64,000 nt of DNA from CAYJPA01 sp964371945 (GTDB lineage Bacteria; Chloroflexota; Chloroflexia; Thermomicrobiales; UBA6265). The position numbers and the translations under genes were made by a program. The notes beneath the pieces are model-generated. The model was not told the origin of the DNA. It worked only from the letters and a program-made list of their open reading frames with translations, and made no database searches. Of this stretch, positions 8,839 through 16,913 are shown in pieces (positions within the stretch are counted from its first letter, which is position 1; each line of letters opens with the position of its first letter). Where the stretch lies: positions 24,235 through 88,234 of the forward strand of contig CAYJPA010000007.1 in NCBI GenBank assembly GCA_964371945.1, in the 5' to 3' direction.

Positions 8839-9651
8839 TTGAGTGAGCTGTTCGATCTTTCAGGACGGGTCGCGCTCGTCACCGGGGCTGGACTCGGCAT
8901 CGGCAAGGGCATTGCGCTCGGCTTTGCGAAGCACGGCGCCGACATTGTCGGCTGCGACATCAATGACGACGCGCTCGCCGCGTCGATGGCAGAAATCGAA
9001 GCGATCGGCCGCAAGACCGCATCCCTGCACGCCGATATCGGTAATCCCACGGACATTAATAATCTCTTCGCCTTGATCGACCAGTCATTTGGGCGTATCG
9101 ACATCCTGGTCAACAATGTCGGGATCGGCGCGCGCTTTCATCCAGAAGATCTTCCGATCGAGGAGTTCCGGCGGGTGATGGAGATCGGAGTCACCGGTTC
9201 TCTCCAATGCGCGCAAGAGGCTGGCCGCCGCATGATCGCGGCCGGCCGCGGCGGCAGCATCATCAACATCAGCTCGATCGCCGGCGCCTCCGCGCTCGGG
9301 CGCGGAAATCTTGCCCACAGCGTCAACAAGAGCGCGCTCAACATGCTCACCAAAGAACTGGCCGTCGAATGGGCTCAACATGGGATTCGGGTAAACGCGA
9401 TCCTCCCGTGTCAGGTGCTTACTGAAGGCTTTCAAGAGTGGCTCGACTCGCCAACCTTCGATCAAGCGCTCATGGATCGCTTCCTGGCAGGGATTCCCAT
9501 GAACCGGCTCGCGCTGGCTGAGGACATGGCGGGTCCGGCGATCTTCCTGGCTTCGGACGCCGCCGCGATGGTCACTGGAACGCTGCTGGCGGTCGACGGC
9601 GGCAACTTGGCGCTCAACGCGGGAGGAAGCCACACATGGCTGACCGCCTGA
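8839..9651 (+). CDS. SDR family oxidoreductase with atypical catalytic position
   Basis: Short-chain dehydrogenase/reductase of 270 aa with an NAD(P)-binding Rossmann fold. The cofactor motif TGAGLGIGKG is at about residue 13-22, followed by NNVGIG and the catalytic Ser in INISSIAG. The C-terminal AAAMVTGTLLAVDGG is standard. Where the family has YxxxK, this protein reads HSVNK, so the catalytic Tyr is replaced by His (bases around 9317-9331). TTG at 8839 is chosen for the GAAGAGGGGAA ribosome site and because longer starts would overlap the GntR gene. It lies 16 bases after the regulator, so the two are probably co-transcribed. Substrate unknown. Confidence 0.88.
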   Translation: MSELFDLSGRVALVTGAGLGIGKGIALGFAKHGADIVGCDINDDALAASMAEIEAIGRKTASLHADIGNPTDINNLFALIDQSFGRIDILVNNVGIGARFHPEDLPIEEFRRVMEIGVTGSLQCAQEAGRRMIAAGRGGSIINISSIAGASALGRGNLAHSVNKSALNMLTKELAVEWAQHGIRVNAILPCQVLTEGFQEWLDSPTFDQALMDRFLAGIPMNRLALAEDMAGPAIFLASDAAAMVTGTLLAVDGGNLALNAGGSHTWLTA

Positions 9652-9696
9652 TTTCGGATTTTCGGTTTCCCAGGCGGATGTCCGTCAGAAGAGAGC

Positions 9697-9978
9697 GTGA
9701 TTGAACCAAACGACAAGATCAAGAGCATCGCGACCAAGCCAATCGATCGCCGAAGCCTGATCAAGGGCACCGCCGCCGCTGGACTCGCGGCCGGACTCCC
9801 GAGCAAGGCCAGCAAGGTCTTTGCCGCCCGCTGTCCTGGAGGACTCTCAAATCGTGCTTTCCTACGGTACCTGGTTCTTCGAGGAACCAGGTCGTGCTGG
9901 CCGAAGCTGTGGTGGGGTCGGCGATGTGGCTTGGGTTCGAATGAGAAGGTCAAGGGAGGACTGGCAAACCGTGGGTAA
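9697..9978 (+). pseudogene. Remnant of sugar ABC transporter substrate-binding protein
   Basis: A GTG-started frame encodes a Tat-type signal (DRRSLIKGTAAAGLAAGLPS) followed by SKVFAA, then loses protein character. In another frame, from about 9824, the expected mature start reads LEDSQIVLSYGTWFFEEPG, as in family 1 sugar-binding proteins. A one-base frameshift just after the signal peptide is therefore likely, and the remaining 300 or more residues are missing. Together with the permease fragment at 11.0-11.3 kb it marks a sugar importer that has been deleted. No function is expected. Confidence 0.72.
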
Positions 9979-10207
9979 CCTGGGTCGAAACCTCGTAACG
10001 CATTCCGTGCATGCCGAATGCCCGAAATGATACCTGACAACCCACCCTGACTATCGTCCGAAACGGATATTCGTCATCCACACAGTCAACCAAAAGGCGG
10101 CGCAGACAAACACCCACGGGACTCGAGGCCGCGGCTATCGATGGCTCATGGTTTTGTATTCTCGTGCAGGCACTAATGATCACAGGGCGTGTTTTGCATC
10201 CGGGGAT

Positions 10208-10735
10208 GCGTAGGTGGCCACCCTACTGGATACCTGTAAATTCCGGTCTAAAGATGGGCCACCCTGCCGGCATCAAGTAGCCCCCTATCGCCGGATGGGG
10301 GAAAGGATGTTGCGGCAGATGGAACGCAATACCGTTCAGGTCATGGTCAAACGTAGGAAGAGCCAGCGGCAGATTGCCAGTGAGTTGGAGCGCAGTCGCA
10401 CCACCATCGCGCGGGTGCTGCAGGAGCCGGTCGAGCAGCCACCGATGAAGCGGCGGCGACAGTCGAAGGTCGAATCCTATCGAAGCCAGATTGAACAGGG
10501 AATCAGCGATGGGCTATCGAATGTTGTAGCTGTTCCAGCCAAGGACGAGGGGATCTCGATCCAGGAATCTTGCGACGTGGTCATTGATATCCTCCTCATT
10601 GTGCAGAAGCACGGACAGAAGTCAATCAAACCCAATTCTTCGTTTCTTCAAACATATCAGGCGTTACGACGAAAATCCATGGCAAAGACGAGATGTATCT
10701 GTTCAGTCTTGGCACGATTGGCCGTAGTCTAGGTA
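10208..10735 (+). mobile_element. Degenerate IS21-family element, left end and istA start
   Basis: The left part has the repeated-end layout of IS21 elements: GGCCACCCT occurs twice (about 10216 and 10256) around ACCTGTAAATTCCGG. A truncated IstA frame follows. No IstB, no right end and no catalytic DDE region are visible, so the element cannot move. It sits inside the destroyed sugar ABC operon and probably took part in the deletion. Bases 9979-10207 and 10736-10963 hold no recognisable gene. Confidence 0.62.
10307..10732 (+). pseudogene. istA: IS21-type transposase IstA, N-terminal fragment
   Basis: From ATG 10307 (GGGGGAAAGG upstream) the frame gives MLRQMERNTVQVM, then the helix-turn-helix KSQRQIASELERSRTTIARV, then VEQPPMKRRRQSKVESYRS. 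This is the order seen at the start of IstA (HTH, linker, RPSKLDPYR-like segment). After about residue 60 the similarity fades, and the frame ends at 141 codons, whereas IstA is usually 400-500 aa. The catalytic domain is absent. Identification rests on the HTH and linker only, so a different resolvase-like HTH origin is possible but less likely given the repeats upstream. Confidence 0.6.
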
Positions 10736-10963
10736 ATTCTGAGTAGAGTTAGGACAATCATGGCCTTGAAGCGGGGGTGCTCACTTCGCGTTCTCGGCGA
10801 CGGCACTGAGCAAAGGTAGTAATCTCCAAGTGGAATCACGAGAACTCTATCTTCCTAATAGAATCCCATTACTGTCGTTTGCCGCCACCGGATCGAACAT
10901 GCCTCAAACGCAATTCGCCCTCCGGAATGCGAGCGTTATCCGACTCCGCGGAAGGAGGAAACA

Positions 10964-11278
10964 GTGGCTGAGTTGGAGATCGATACTTCCAGGCGTCTTT
11001 GTCGCCTCTGTGGGATGAGTGCTGCATTCATCGTGGCTGTCGGCGTCGTCGCCTTTTTCTACAACTGGAACGAGTACCTCTTTGCACAGCTCATGATCTC
11101 GGAGAGGAATCTCTATCCAGCGGCCGTGGGACTAGGGCAGATGAAAACCATGCTCGATACGCCGATCGAGCAACAACTCGCCGCCGGCATGATCTTCGCG
11201 ATCCCGCCGGTGATCTTTTACATCGTGATGCAACGCTACATCGTGGCTGGAATTACCGCCGGCGCGGTCAAGGGTTAG
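10964..11278 (+). pseudogene. C-terminal fragment of sugar ABC permease (MalG-type)
   Basis: Residues from about position 20 on (AAFIVAVGVVAFFYNWNEYL, then QQLAAGMIFAIPPVIFYIVM, ending AGITAGAVKG) are the last third of a MalG/UgpE-type permease: two transmembrane helices and the standard KG terminus. The conserved EAA loop and N-terminal helices are missing. A ribosome site (AAGGAGGAAACA) and GTG lie upstream by chance or from fusion, and the first 18 residues are unrelated. It matches the binding-protein remnant at 9.7 kb, so the middle of this importer operon has been lost. Confidence 0.8.
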
Positions 11279-11307
11279 TTCGTCTCAGTCAGGGAAGTGG
11301 AGTTTTT

Positions 11308-12291
11308 ATGCGACCAAAAGTTCTGATCGTTTACGCCGGCCACAAAGAAGTCAATGTCGAGCGCGAACTGCTCGAAGCGATTGGCGCTGAAGTGATCGCC
11401 GCTGTCCGCCCCGACAGCGACGAAGCACTGGCCAATTTCGCCGATTGCGACGCTTTGATGGTCACCATGCAGCCGGTAACGGCCGAGCTCATGGAGCGCA
11501 TGCCGAAGTGCAAAATCATCTGCCGGATCGGAACCGGACTTGACGCGATCGACATCCCGGCCGCAACCGAGCGCGGAATCTGGGTGACCAGCGTTCCCGA
11601 TTACTCGATTGATGAGGTCTCGACCCATGCAATGGCATTCGTGCTGGCGCTGGCTCGTAATCTCTTCCGGCACCGCGCGCTGTCGCAAACAGGGTCGTGG
11701 CGATATCAAACCGAACGGCCGATCCGCCGCCTGGCGGGCCAGACGCTCGGCATTCTCGGGATCGGTCGCATCGGAGGCGCATCTGCCCGCAAGGCGCAGG
11801 GGCTCGGCTTCAATGTGATCGCGCACGATCCATACGTGTCCGACGCCAGGTTCGAGGAGCTCGGCGTGAGGCGAGTCGATTTCGACACGTTGATGGGCGA
11901 GTCGGACTTCATCACGCTCCATGTGCCATTGACCGGCGAAACCCGGAAGATCATCAATGCCCGCGCGCTCTCACTAATGAAACCGACGGCATTTCTGGTC
12001 AATACCGCACGCGGCGAAGTGGTCGACATCGATGCGCTGGTCGACGCAGTACGCGCGGGCACGATCGAGGGCGCCGGAATCGATGTGTTGCCCATCGAGC
12101 CGCCACCGCCCGATCACCCGATCCTGCACGAAGAGTCGATCCTGGTAACTCCACACATTGGCTGGGCATCGACCGAATCAGGTTTCGATGTCCGGCAGCG
12201 GGGCGCTCAGGACGTGGCCAGTGTTCTCCAGGGCAGGCGGCCCAAGTACGCCGCGAATGAGGTTGTCCCCGCTGCGACCAGTGCACTTTAG
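11308..12291 (+). CDS. D-isomer-specific 2-hydroxyacid dehydrogenase
   Basis: NAD-dependent dehydrogenase of the D-3-phosphoglycerate/glyoxylate reductase family, 327 aa, interconverting a 2-oxo acid and a D-2-hydroxy acid. The Rossmann motif LGILGIGRIGG is at about residue 148. The catalytic set is visible: Arg in NTARGEVVD, Glu in VLPIEPPPPDHP and His in VTPHIGWAS. ATG at 11308 is chosen because the protein then starts MRPKVLIVYAG at the first beta strand; the frame is open further upstream only through the out-of-frame permease remnant. It starts 29 bases after that remnant and 11 bases before the M24 gene, inside the catabolic operon. Confidence 0.92.
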   Translation: MRPKVLIVYAGHKEVNVERELLEAIGAEVIAAVRPDSDEALANFADCDALMVTMQPVTAELMERMPKCKIICRIGTGLDAIDIPAATERGIWVTSVPDYSIDEVSTHAMAFVLALARNLFRHRALSQTGSWRYQTERPIRRLAGQTLGILGIGRIGGASARKAQGLGFNVIAHDPYVSDARFEELGVRRVDFDTLMGESDFITLHVPLTGETRKIINARALSLMKPTAFLVNTARGEVVDIDALVDAVRAGTIEGAGIDVLPIEPPPPDHPILHEESILVTPHIGWASTESGFDVRQRGAQDVASVLQGRRPKYAANEVVPAATSAL

Positions 12292-12302
12292 GAGCAGTAA
12301 CG

Positions 12303-13460
12303 GTGCCTGAAGAGGTTGAACGAATTCAAATTGAGTTGACGACGGCAGGCTGCGCCATCGCTGTCTTATCGTCTATCGCAAATGTCACGTACGCGACCGG
12401 AATGGAAGTCCCGATCCCGCTTGGGGCCGGATTCGAGATGACCTACGCCCCATGGCTGGCAGTCGTGCCGGCCGCCGAAGGCGGATCCGGGCTAGTCGCG
12501 CCGAAGGGCGCCGGCGGTTCGGCCACCAAGAACGGATATGAGCTCTTCGGATTCGATGGCTTCGATAGTTTCAACCCTACTGACCCCGGCGGCAGCTACC
12601 TGACACAACTCCTCGCGGCAATCACGCAAGCAGGTGGCATTGGATCAGGGCACGGAACGATCGGCATCGAACTTCGATCGCTGCCAACCGTCGCGGCGCG
12701 TGCAATCGAGCAGGCACTGCCTCAATGGAAGGTGATCGACATCGAACCCGCCATGCAGCAGGCGAGATCGATCAAAACCAACCGCGAAATCGCGCTCCTG
12801 CGGCGGGCTTCCGCGGTCGCGGACGTGGCGCACAACACGCTCGCCGAACTGTGTCGCGAGGCCGGCCGCACTGAATTCGAGATGTTCGCGGAGATCAGCA
12901 AGCGGACCTTCTCCGCGGCCGGGCGCGATATCCCGCTTACCGGCGAGCTCGTCACCGGTCCCCGTACCGCGGTCGTCAATTATCCGGACGGCCCGCGTGA
13001 GCGAACGACCGAGCCGGGCGATGCGGCATTGATGGATTTGAGCGGTCGAGTCGACGGCTTTTGGTTCGATTGCACCAATACCCACGTCATCGGCGGCGTC
13101 AAACCGACCGCCGAGCAGATTCGATACGCCAAGGCGAGTCAAGGCGCCTGCGAAGCCGGCATGGCGGCCCTGAAGCCGGGCGCCCGCGCGTGCGACGCGG
13201 CCGCCGCCGCGGCTGCCGCCTTCGCGAGATTCGGTTTGCCCATCGCGCACTATACGGGCCACCAGATTGGCGTCACGGTCAACGAATTGCCGCGCCTGGT
13301 GCCGTACGATGAGACTCGAATTCAGGCCGGCATGGTCTTTTCGGTCGAGCCGGGCGCCTACCAGGGACCCGGCGGCACCTTCGGCTCGCGCTCGGAGAAG
13401 ATGGTACTCGTCACGGACAGCGGTCCGGAAATCCTTTCAACCTTCTCCTGGGGGATCTAG
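12303..13460 (+). CDS. M24 family metallopeptidase (Xaa-Pro aminopeptidase/creatinase-like)
   Basis: Pita-bread-fold enzyme of 385 aa. An N-terminal creatinase-type domain spans about residues 1-150, and the catalytic domain follows. The five metal ligands of the dinuclear site are present: Asp in LMDLSGRVDGFWFDCTNT (two Asp), His in HYTGHQIGV, Glu in VFSVEPGAY and Glu in GSRSEKMVL. It could cleave Xaa-Pro dipeptides or act as a creatinase-like amidinohydrolase or lyase; the sequence alone does not decide. GTG start with AGGAGC upstream. It is followed with no gap by E1-alpha, which suggests a catabolic role in this operon rather than housekeeping proteolysis. Confidence 0.9.
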   Translation: MPEEVERIQIELTTAGCAIAVLSSIANVTYATGMEVPIPLGAGFEMTYAPWLAVVPAAEGGSGLVAPKGAGGSATKNGYELFGFDGFDSFNPTDPGGSYLTQLLAAITQAGGIGSGHGTIGIELRSLPTVAARAIEQALPQWKVIDIEPAMQQARSIKTNREIALLRRASAVADVAHNTLAELCREAGRTEFEMFAEISKRTFSAAGRDIPLTGELVTGPRTAVVNYPDGPRERTTEPGDAALMDLSGRVDGFWFDCTNTHVIGGVKPTAEQIRYAKASQGACEAGMAALKPGARACDAAAAAAAAFARFGLPIAHYTGHQIGVTVNELPRLVPYDETRIQAGMVFSVEPGAYQGPGGTFGSRSEKMVLVTDSGPEILSTFSWGI

Positions 13461-14453
13461 ATGCAGGCAACGCTTACCGATTCATCAACGCTGAGCAAAG
13501 ACGACTTGCTCAAACTTTACCGGGAGATGTTGAACATCCGCCGGACCGAAGAGCAGCTTGCCCGCTCCTATCAGGGCGGCAGCATTCCGGGCGCATGCCA
13601 CACCTACATCGGACAGGAAGCCGTCGCGGTCGGCGTCTGCGCTCACCTGACGCACGATGACGTCGTGTTCAGCACGCATCGCGGTCACGGTCACGCGCTA
13701 GCGAAGGGCGTGCCGCCGCGAGAGGTCATGGCAGAGCTTTTCGGGCGCGCGACCGGCTGCTCCCGCGGGCGCGGCGGCAGCATGCACCTCTTCTCGCCCG
13801 AGGTCGGACTGATGGGCACGACCGGCATCGTCGGCCCAAACATCCTCCAGGCGACGGGAGCTGGCTACAGCAAGAAATTACTTGAGACCGATCATGTCAG
13901 CGTCGGCTTTTTCGGCGACGGCGCGATGAACAACGGCGCGTTCCATGAAGGTCTCAACATGGCGGCGATCTGGGATCTGCCCGTGATTTACGTCTGCGAG
14001 AACAACATGTACGCCACCGAGGTGCCGTTTTCCTACGCGACCCGCAACGGCGAGGTCGCCGAACGCGCCCAAACCTATGGTATGCCTGGCATCCAGGTCG
14101 ACGGCAACGACGTGCTCTCGATGTATGAAGCGGCGGCCGCGGCCGTCGCTCGCGCGCGCGCCGGCCAGGGACCGACCCTGCTCGAAGCCCGCACCTATCG
14201 CACCCGCCCGCACGCCGAGGGCATGCGCGACGCCGGTTATCGCACGCAGGACGAAATTGACGACTGGAAAGCGCGCGACCCGATCACGACGTTACGCAAG
14301 GGCGTGGTCGATCGGGGCATCGCGACTGAAACCGAATTCGACGAGATCGACGCCGTCATCAAGGCAGTTGTGGCTGATGCGCTCGATTTCGCGACCAACA
14401 GCCCGTACCCGGACCCATCAACCGCGACCGCTTTCATCTATAGCAGCCGTTAG
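13461..14453 (+). CDS. 2-oxoacid dehydrogenase E1 component, alpha subunit (pyruvate/acetoin-type)
   Basis: Thiamine-diphosphate-dependent decarboxylase subunit, 330 aa. The ThDP/Mg motif GDGAMNNGAFHEGLNMA, extending to CENN, is at about residues 153-182. The phosphorylation-loop region reads TYRTRPHAEGMRD. The early segment SRGRGGSMHLF is the family marker. The closest families are acetoin dehydrogenase AcoA and pyruvate dehydrogenase PdhA; the substrate is not decided by these motifs. It begins directly after the M24 stop codon and is followed 8 bases later by the beta subunit, with which it should form an alpha2-beta2 tetramer. Confidence 0.93.
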   Translation: MQATLTDSSTLSKDDLLKLYREMLNIRRTEEQLARSYQGGSIPGACHTYIGQEAVAVGVCAHLTHDDVVFSTHRGHGHALAKGVPPREVMAELFGRATGCSRGRGGSMHLFSPEVGLMGTTGIVGPNILQATGAGYSKKLLETDHVSVGFFGDGAMNNGAFHEGLNMAAIWDLPVIYVCENNMYATEVPFSYATRNGEVAERAQTYGMPGIQVDGNDVLSMYEAAAAAVARARAGQGPTLLEARTYRTRPHAEGMRDAGYRTQDEIDDWKARDPITTLRKGVVDRGIATETEFDEIDAVIKAVVADALDFATNSPYPDPSTATAFIYSSR

Positions 14454-14461
14454 GAGAAGAA

Positions 14462-15445
14462 ATGCGAGAGCTCACGTACACAGCGGCCGCACGAGAGGCG
14501 CTGGCGGAAGAGATGGCGCGCGATTCCACGATCTTCGTGGTCGGCGAGGGCATCGGCGAGCGGGGCGGCAACTTCAACACCACGCTCGGTTTGTATGAGC
14601 TTTACGGCCCGGAACGGCTGCGCGATACCCCGATCGTCGAGCGCGGATTCGTCGGCATGTGCACCGGCGCCGCGATGACCGGAACCCGTCCGGTGGTCGA
14701 TTTCATGTTCTTCGATTTCATCCTCGATGCCTTCGGCGAGATGATCAATCAAACCGCCAAGATCCAGTATATGAGCAGCGGCCGCCTCCAAATGCCGATC
14801 GTTCTTCGCGGCGCGATCGGAATCGGCGGCTCGGCCGCAACGCACCACTCCGGCAACTACTACCCCTTTTTCGCGCACATTCCCGGCTGGCGCGTGGTCG
14901 TTCCCACGACTCCTCGCGACGCCAAGGGTTTCATGAAGAACGCGCTGCGCGGCGACGATCCGGTGCTCTTTTTGGAGCACAAGCTGCTCCTCAATTCGAA
15001 AGGGCCTGTGCCTGAGGTCGAGGAGGATGAGGTCATTCCGTTTGGAGTGGCCGAAGTCCGGCGAACTGGCTCTGACGCGACCATCGTCGCGATCGGACTG
15101 ATGGTCAGCAAATCGCTCGAGGCCGCGGACGCGCTGGCGAAAGACGGCATTTCGATCGAGGTGATCGATCCACGCTCGATCGCGCCGCTGGATATCGACA
15201 CGATCTTGGCTTCGGTTCATAAAACAGGTCGGCTGCTCGTCGTCGACGAGGACTTTCAACCCGTCGGCATGGGCGCCGAGATTTCGGCGCAGGTCACCGA
15301 GCACGGTTTCGACGATCTCGACGCGCCAATTCGCCGCCTCAACGGCCTCCACACTCCGGTCCCGTACAGCCCGCCGCTCGAAGCGGCGGTCGTGCCGAAC
15401 ACGCGGAAGATCGTGCAGGCGGTCAGGGATTTGTTGGCGGAGTAA
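14462..15445 (+). CDS. 2-oxoacid dehydrogenase E1 component, beta subunit
   Basis: Beta subunit of the same E1 (327 aa). It begins MRELTYTAAAREALAEEMARD, with the conserved VVGEGIGERGG and the glycine-rich GFVGMCTGAAMTGTRPVVDF region. The transketolase C-terminal domain ends DAPIRRLNGLHTPVPYSPPLE, a strong family signature. Its start follows an AGGAGAAG ribosome site that overlaps the alpha-subunit stop. A 98-base gap with a palindrome separates it from E2. No lipoamide dehydrogenase (E3) is present in the window. Confidence 0.94.
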   Translation: MRELTYTAAAREALAEEMARDSTIFVVGEGIGERGGNFNTTLGLYELYGPERLRDTPIVERGFVGMCTGAAMTGTRPVVDFMFFDFILDAFGEMINQTAKIQYMSSGRLQMPIVLRGAIGIGGSAATHHSGNYYPFFAHIPGWRVVVPTTPRDAKGFMKNALRGDDPVLFLEHKLLLNSKGPVPEVEEDEVIPFGVAEVRRTGSDATIVAIGLMVSKSLEAADALAKDGISIEVIDPRSIAPLDIDTILASVHKTGRLLVVDEDFQPVGMGAEISAQVTEHGFDDLDAPIRRLNGLHTPVPYSPPLEAAVVPNTRKIVQAVRDLLAE

Positions 15446-15468
15446 TCGGAGAGAACGGCCCCCGCCTT

Positions 15469-15488
15469 CTCCCCCAACGTTGGGGGAG
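15469..15488. repeat. Perfect 20-base palindrome between E1-beta and E2
   Basis: CTCCCCCAACGTTGGGGGAG reads the same on both strands. It could form a stable hairpin in the operon mRNA and lower or separate E2 expression. No T-run follows, so it is not an intrinsic terminator. Similar C-rich palindromes are common dispersed repeats. Confidence 0.7.
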
Positions 15489-15543
15489 GGCGTGCAACGA
15501 GCGTCAGGTTTCTTGCTGAGTTCGATTCTTGGAGGATAGGCGG

Positions 15544-16881
15544 TTGGCGAGCGAAGTTGTGATGCCGCGACTCGGGTGGACCATGGAAGTCGGCCGGATC
15601 GTGGAGTGGCTTAAGCAGGACGGCGAGCAGGTTGAGGCCGGCGATTTGATCCTGGCGATCGAAAGCGATAAGGCCGTCTCCGAGATCGAGGCGCTGGACA
15701 GCGGTATCCTCCGCATTCCGCCCGATCCGCAAATCGGAGTCGAGTTGCCGGTTGGCGCTCCGCTCGGATTCATCGTGCAATCCGGCGAAGATGACCCGTT
15801 TGCCAGCGCCGCGCCGGTCGCCGTCGCGAAAACTCCGATGCAACAGGTTTCCAATATCTTGCCGGCCGGACGATTGGCGCCAGCGCTCCAAAGCAACGGC
15901 CATACGTCGAGTCAAGCGATCAGTCCTCGCGCTCGCCGAATTGCGACTGAGCTTGGCGTCGATTGGACCGTCCTCGTTGGATCAGGCAGTAGCGGCCGCA
16001 TTCGCGAAGCGGATGTGCGGGCCGCCGCTCTCGCGAGACCTGCCCAATCGCAAACCCGAGCGACACCCACTGTTCGCCGTCTGGCCGAAGAGTCAGGAAT
16101 CGATCTTACATCGGTGCCACCTGGTCGACCCGGCGGTCGCATCACGCGTTCGGATGTGCTTGCCGCGACTCGCTCCGGCAGCGGTTCAGTTGGCGATCCG
16201 ATCAGCCAGATTCGCCGCGTCATCATTCAGCGAATGACCGAGTCTGCCCGAATCGTTGCTCCGGTAACGCTAACGACGGACGCGGACGCGACGGAGTTGG
16301 TTCGCATCAGGGCACTTCTAAAGAAAGAGGCCGTTGACGGCGAACGGATTCCGTCGTTCAACGACCTGATCGCCCGGCTGGTCGCGCTTTCGCTGATCGA
16401 CTATCCGGAGCTCAATGCGACCCTGACCAACGACACGATCGTCCAGCATCAGGCCGTGCACATGGGAATCGCGGTCGATACCGATCGCGGGTTGATGGTG
16501 CCGGTCGTGCGCGATGCCGATCGCAAGTCAGTCCATCAGATCGCGGAGAATTCAGCCGAACTCATCGCGCGGACCCGCGCGGGAGCTGTTTCAACCGCCG
16601 ATTTGCAGGGCAGCACCTTCACCATCAGCAATCTCGGTATGTTCGACATCGACGCCTTCACGCCGATCATCAACCTACCTGAATGCGCCATTCTCGGTCT
16701 CGGACGAATCCAGGCGCGGCCGGTGGTTATCGGCGAAAATAACGATGAGATTGCGCTGCGGAAGATGATGGCGCTGAGCCTGACCTTCGATCACCGCGTG
16801 GTCGACGGAGCGCCGGCCGCTCGTTTCCTGCAGGCGGTCAAGCGCAAGATCGAGCGTCCATATACCTGGTTGATGCGATAG
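15544..16881 (+). CDS. Dihydrolipoamide acyltransferase E2 component
   Basis: Core acyltransferase of the 2-oxoacid dehydrogenase complex, 445 aa. In order it has one lipoyl domain (about residues 1-78; lipoyl-Lys in ESDKAVSE), then a peripheral-subunit-binding domain with ISPRARRIATELGVDW. A second, similar segment follows with PTVRRLAEESGIDL and PGGRITRSDV. The catalytic domain ends in FDHRVVDGAPAARFLQ, where His and Asp of HRVVDG form the active site. Two binding domains in tandem are unusual. TTG at 15544 is chosen because GGAGG lies 8 bases upstream. It completes an E1-E2 set in this operon, with no E3 nearby. Confidence 0.92.
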   Translation: MASEVVMPRLGWTMEVGRIVEWLKQDGEQVEAGDLILAIESDKAVSEIEALDSGILRIPPDPQIGVELPVGAPLGFIVQSGEDDPFASAAPVAVAKTPMQQVSNILPAGRLAPALQSNGHTSSQAISPRARRIATELGVDWTVLVGSGSSGRIREADVRAAALARPAQSQTRATPTVRRLAEESGIDLTSVPPGRPGGRITRSDVLAATRSGSGSVGDPISQIRRVIIQRMTESARIVAPVTLTTDADATELVRIRALLKKEAVDGERIPSFNDLIARLVALSLIDYPELNATLTNDTIVQHQAVHMGIAVDTDRGLMVPVVRDADRKSVHQIAENSAELIARTRAGAVSTADLQGSTFTISNLGMFDIDAFTPIINLPECAILGLGRIQARPVVIGENNDEIALRKMMALSLTFDHRVVDGAPAARFLQAVKRKIERPYTWLMR

Positions 16882-16913
16882 TCGCGGCAGACGCCGCGTA
16901 GAGAGCTCATCAC

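Noticed and set aside
10999..11307. Upstream extension of the 2-hydroxyacid dehydrogenase frame
   Set aside because: It is out of frame with the permease remnant and adds about 100 residues not found in the family; ATG 11308 starts at the first beta strand.
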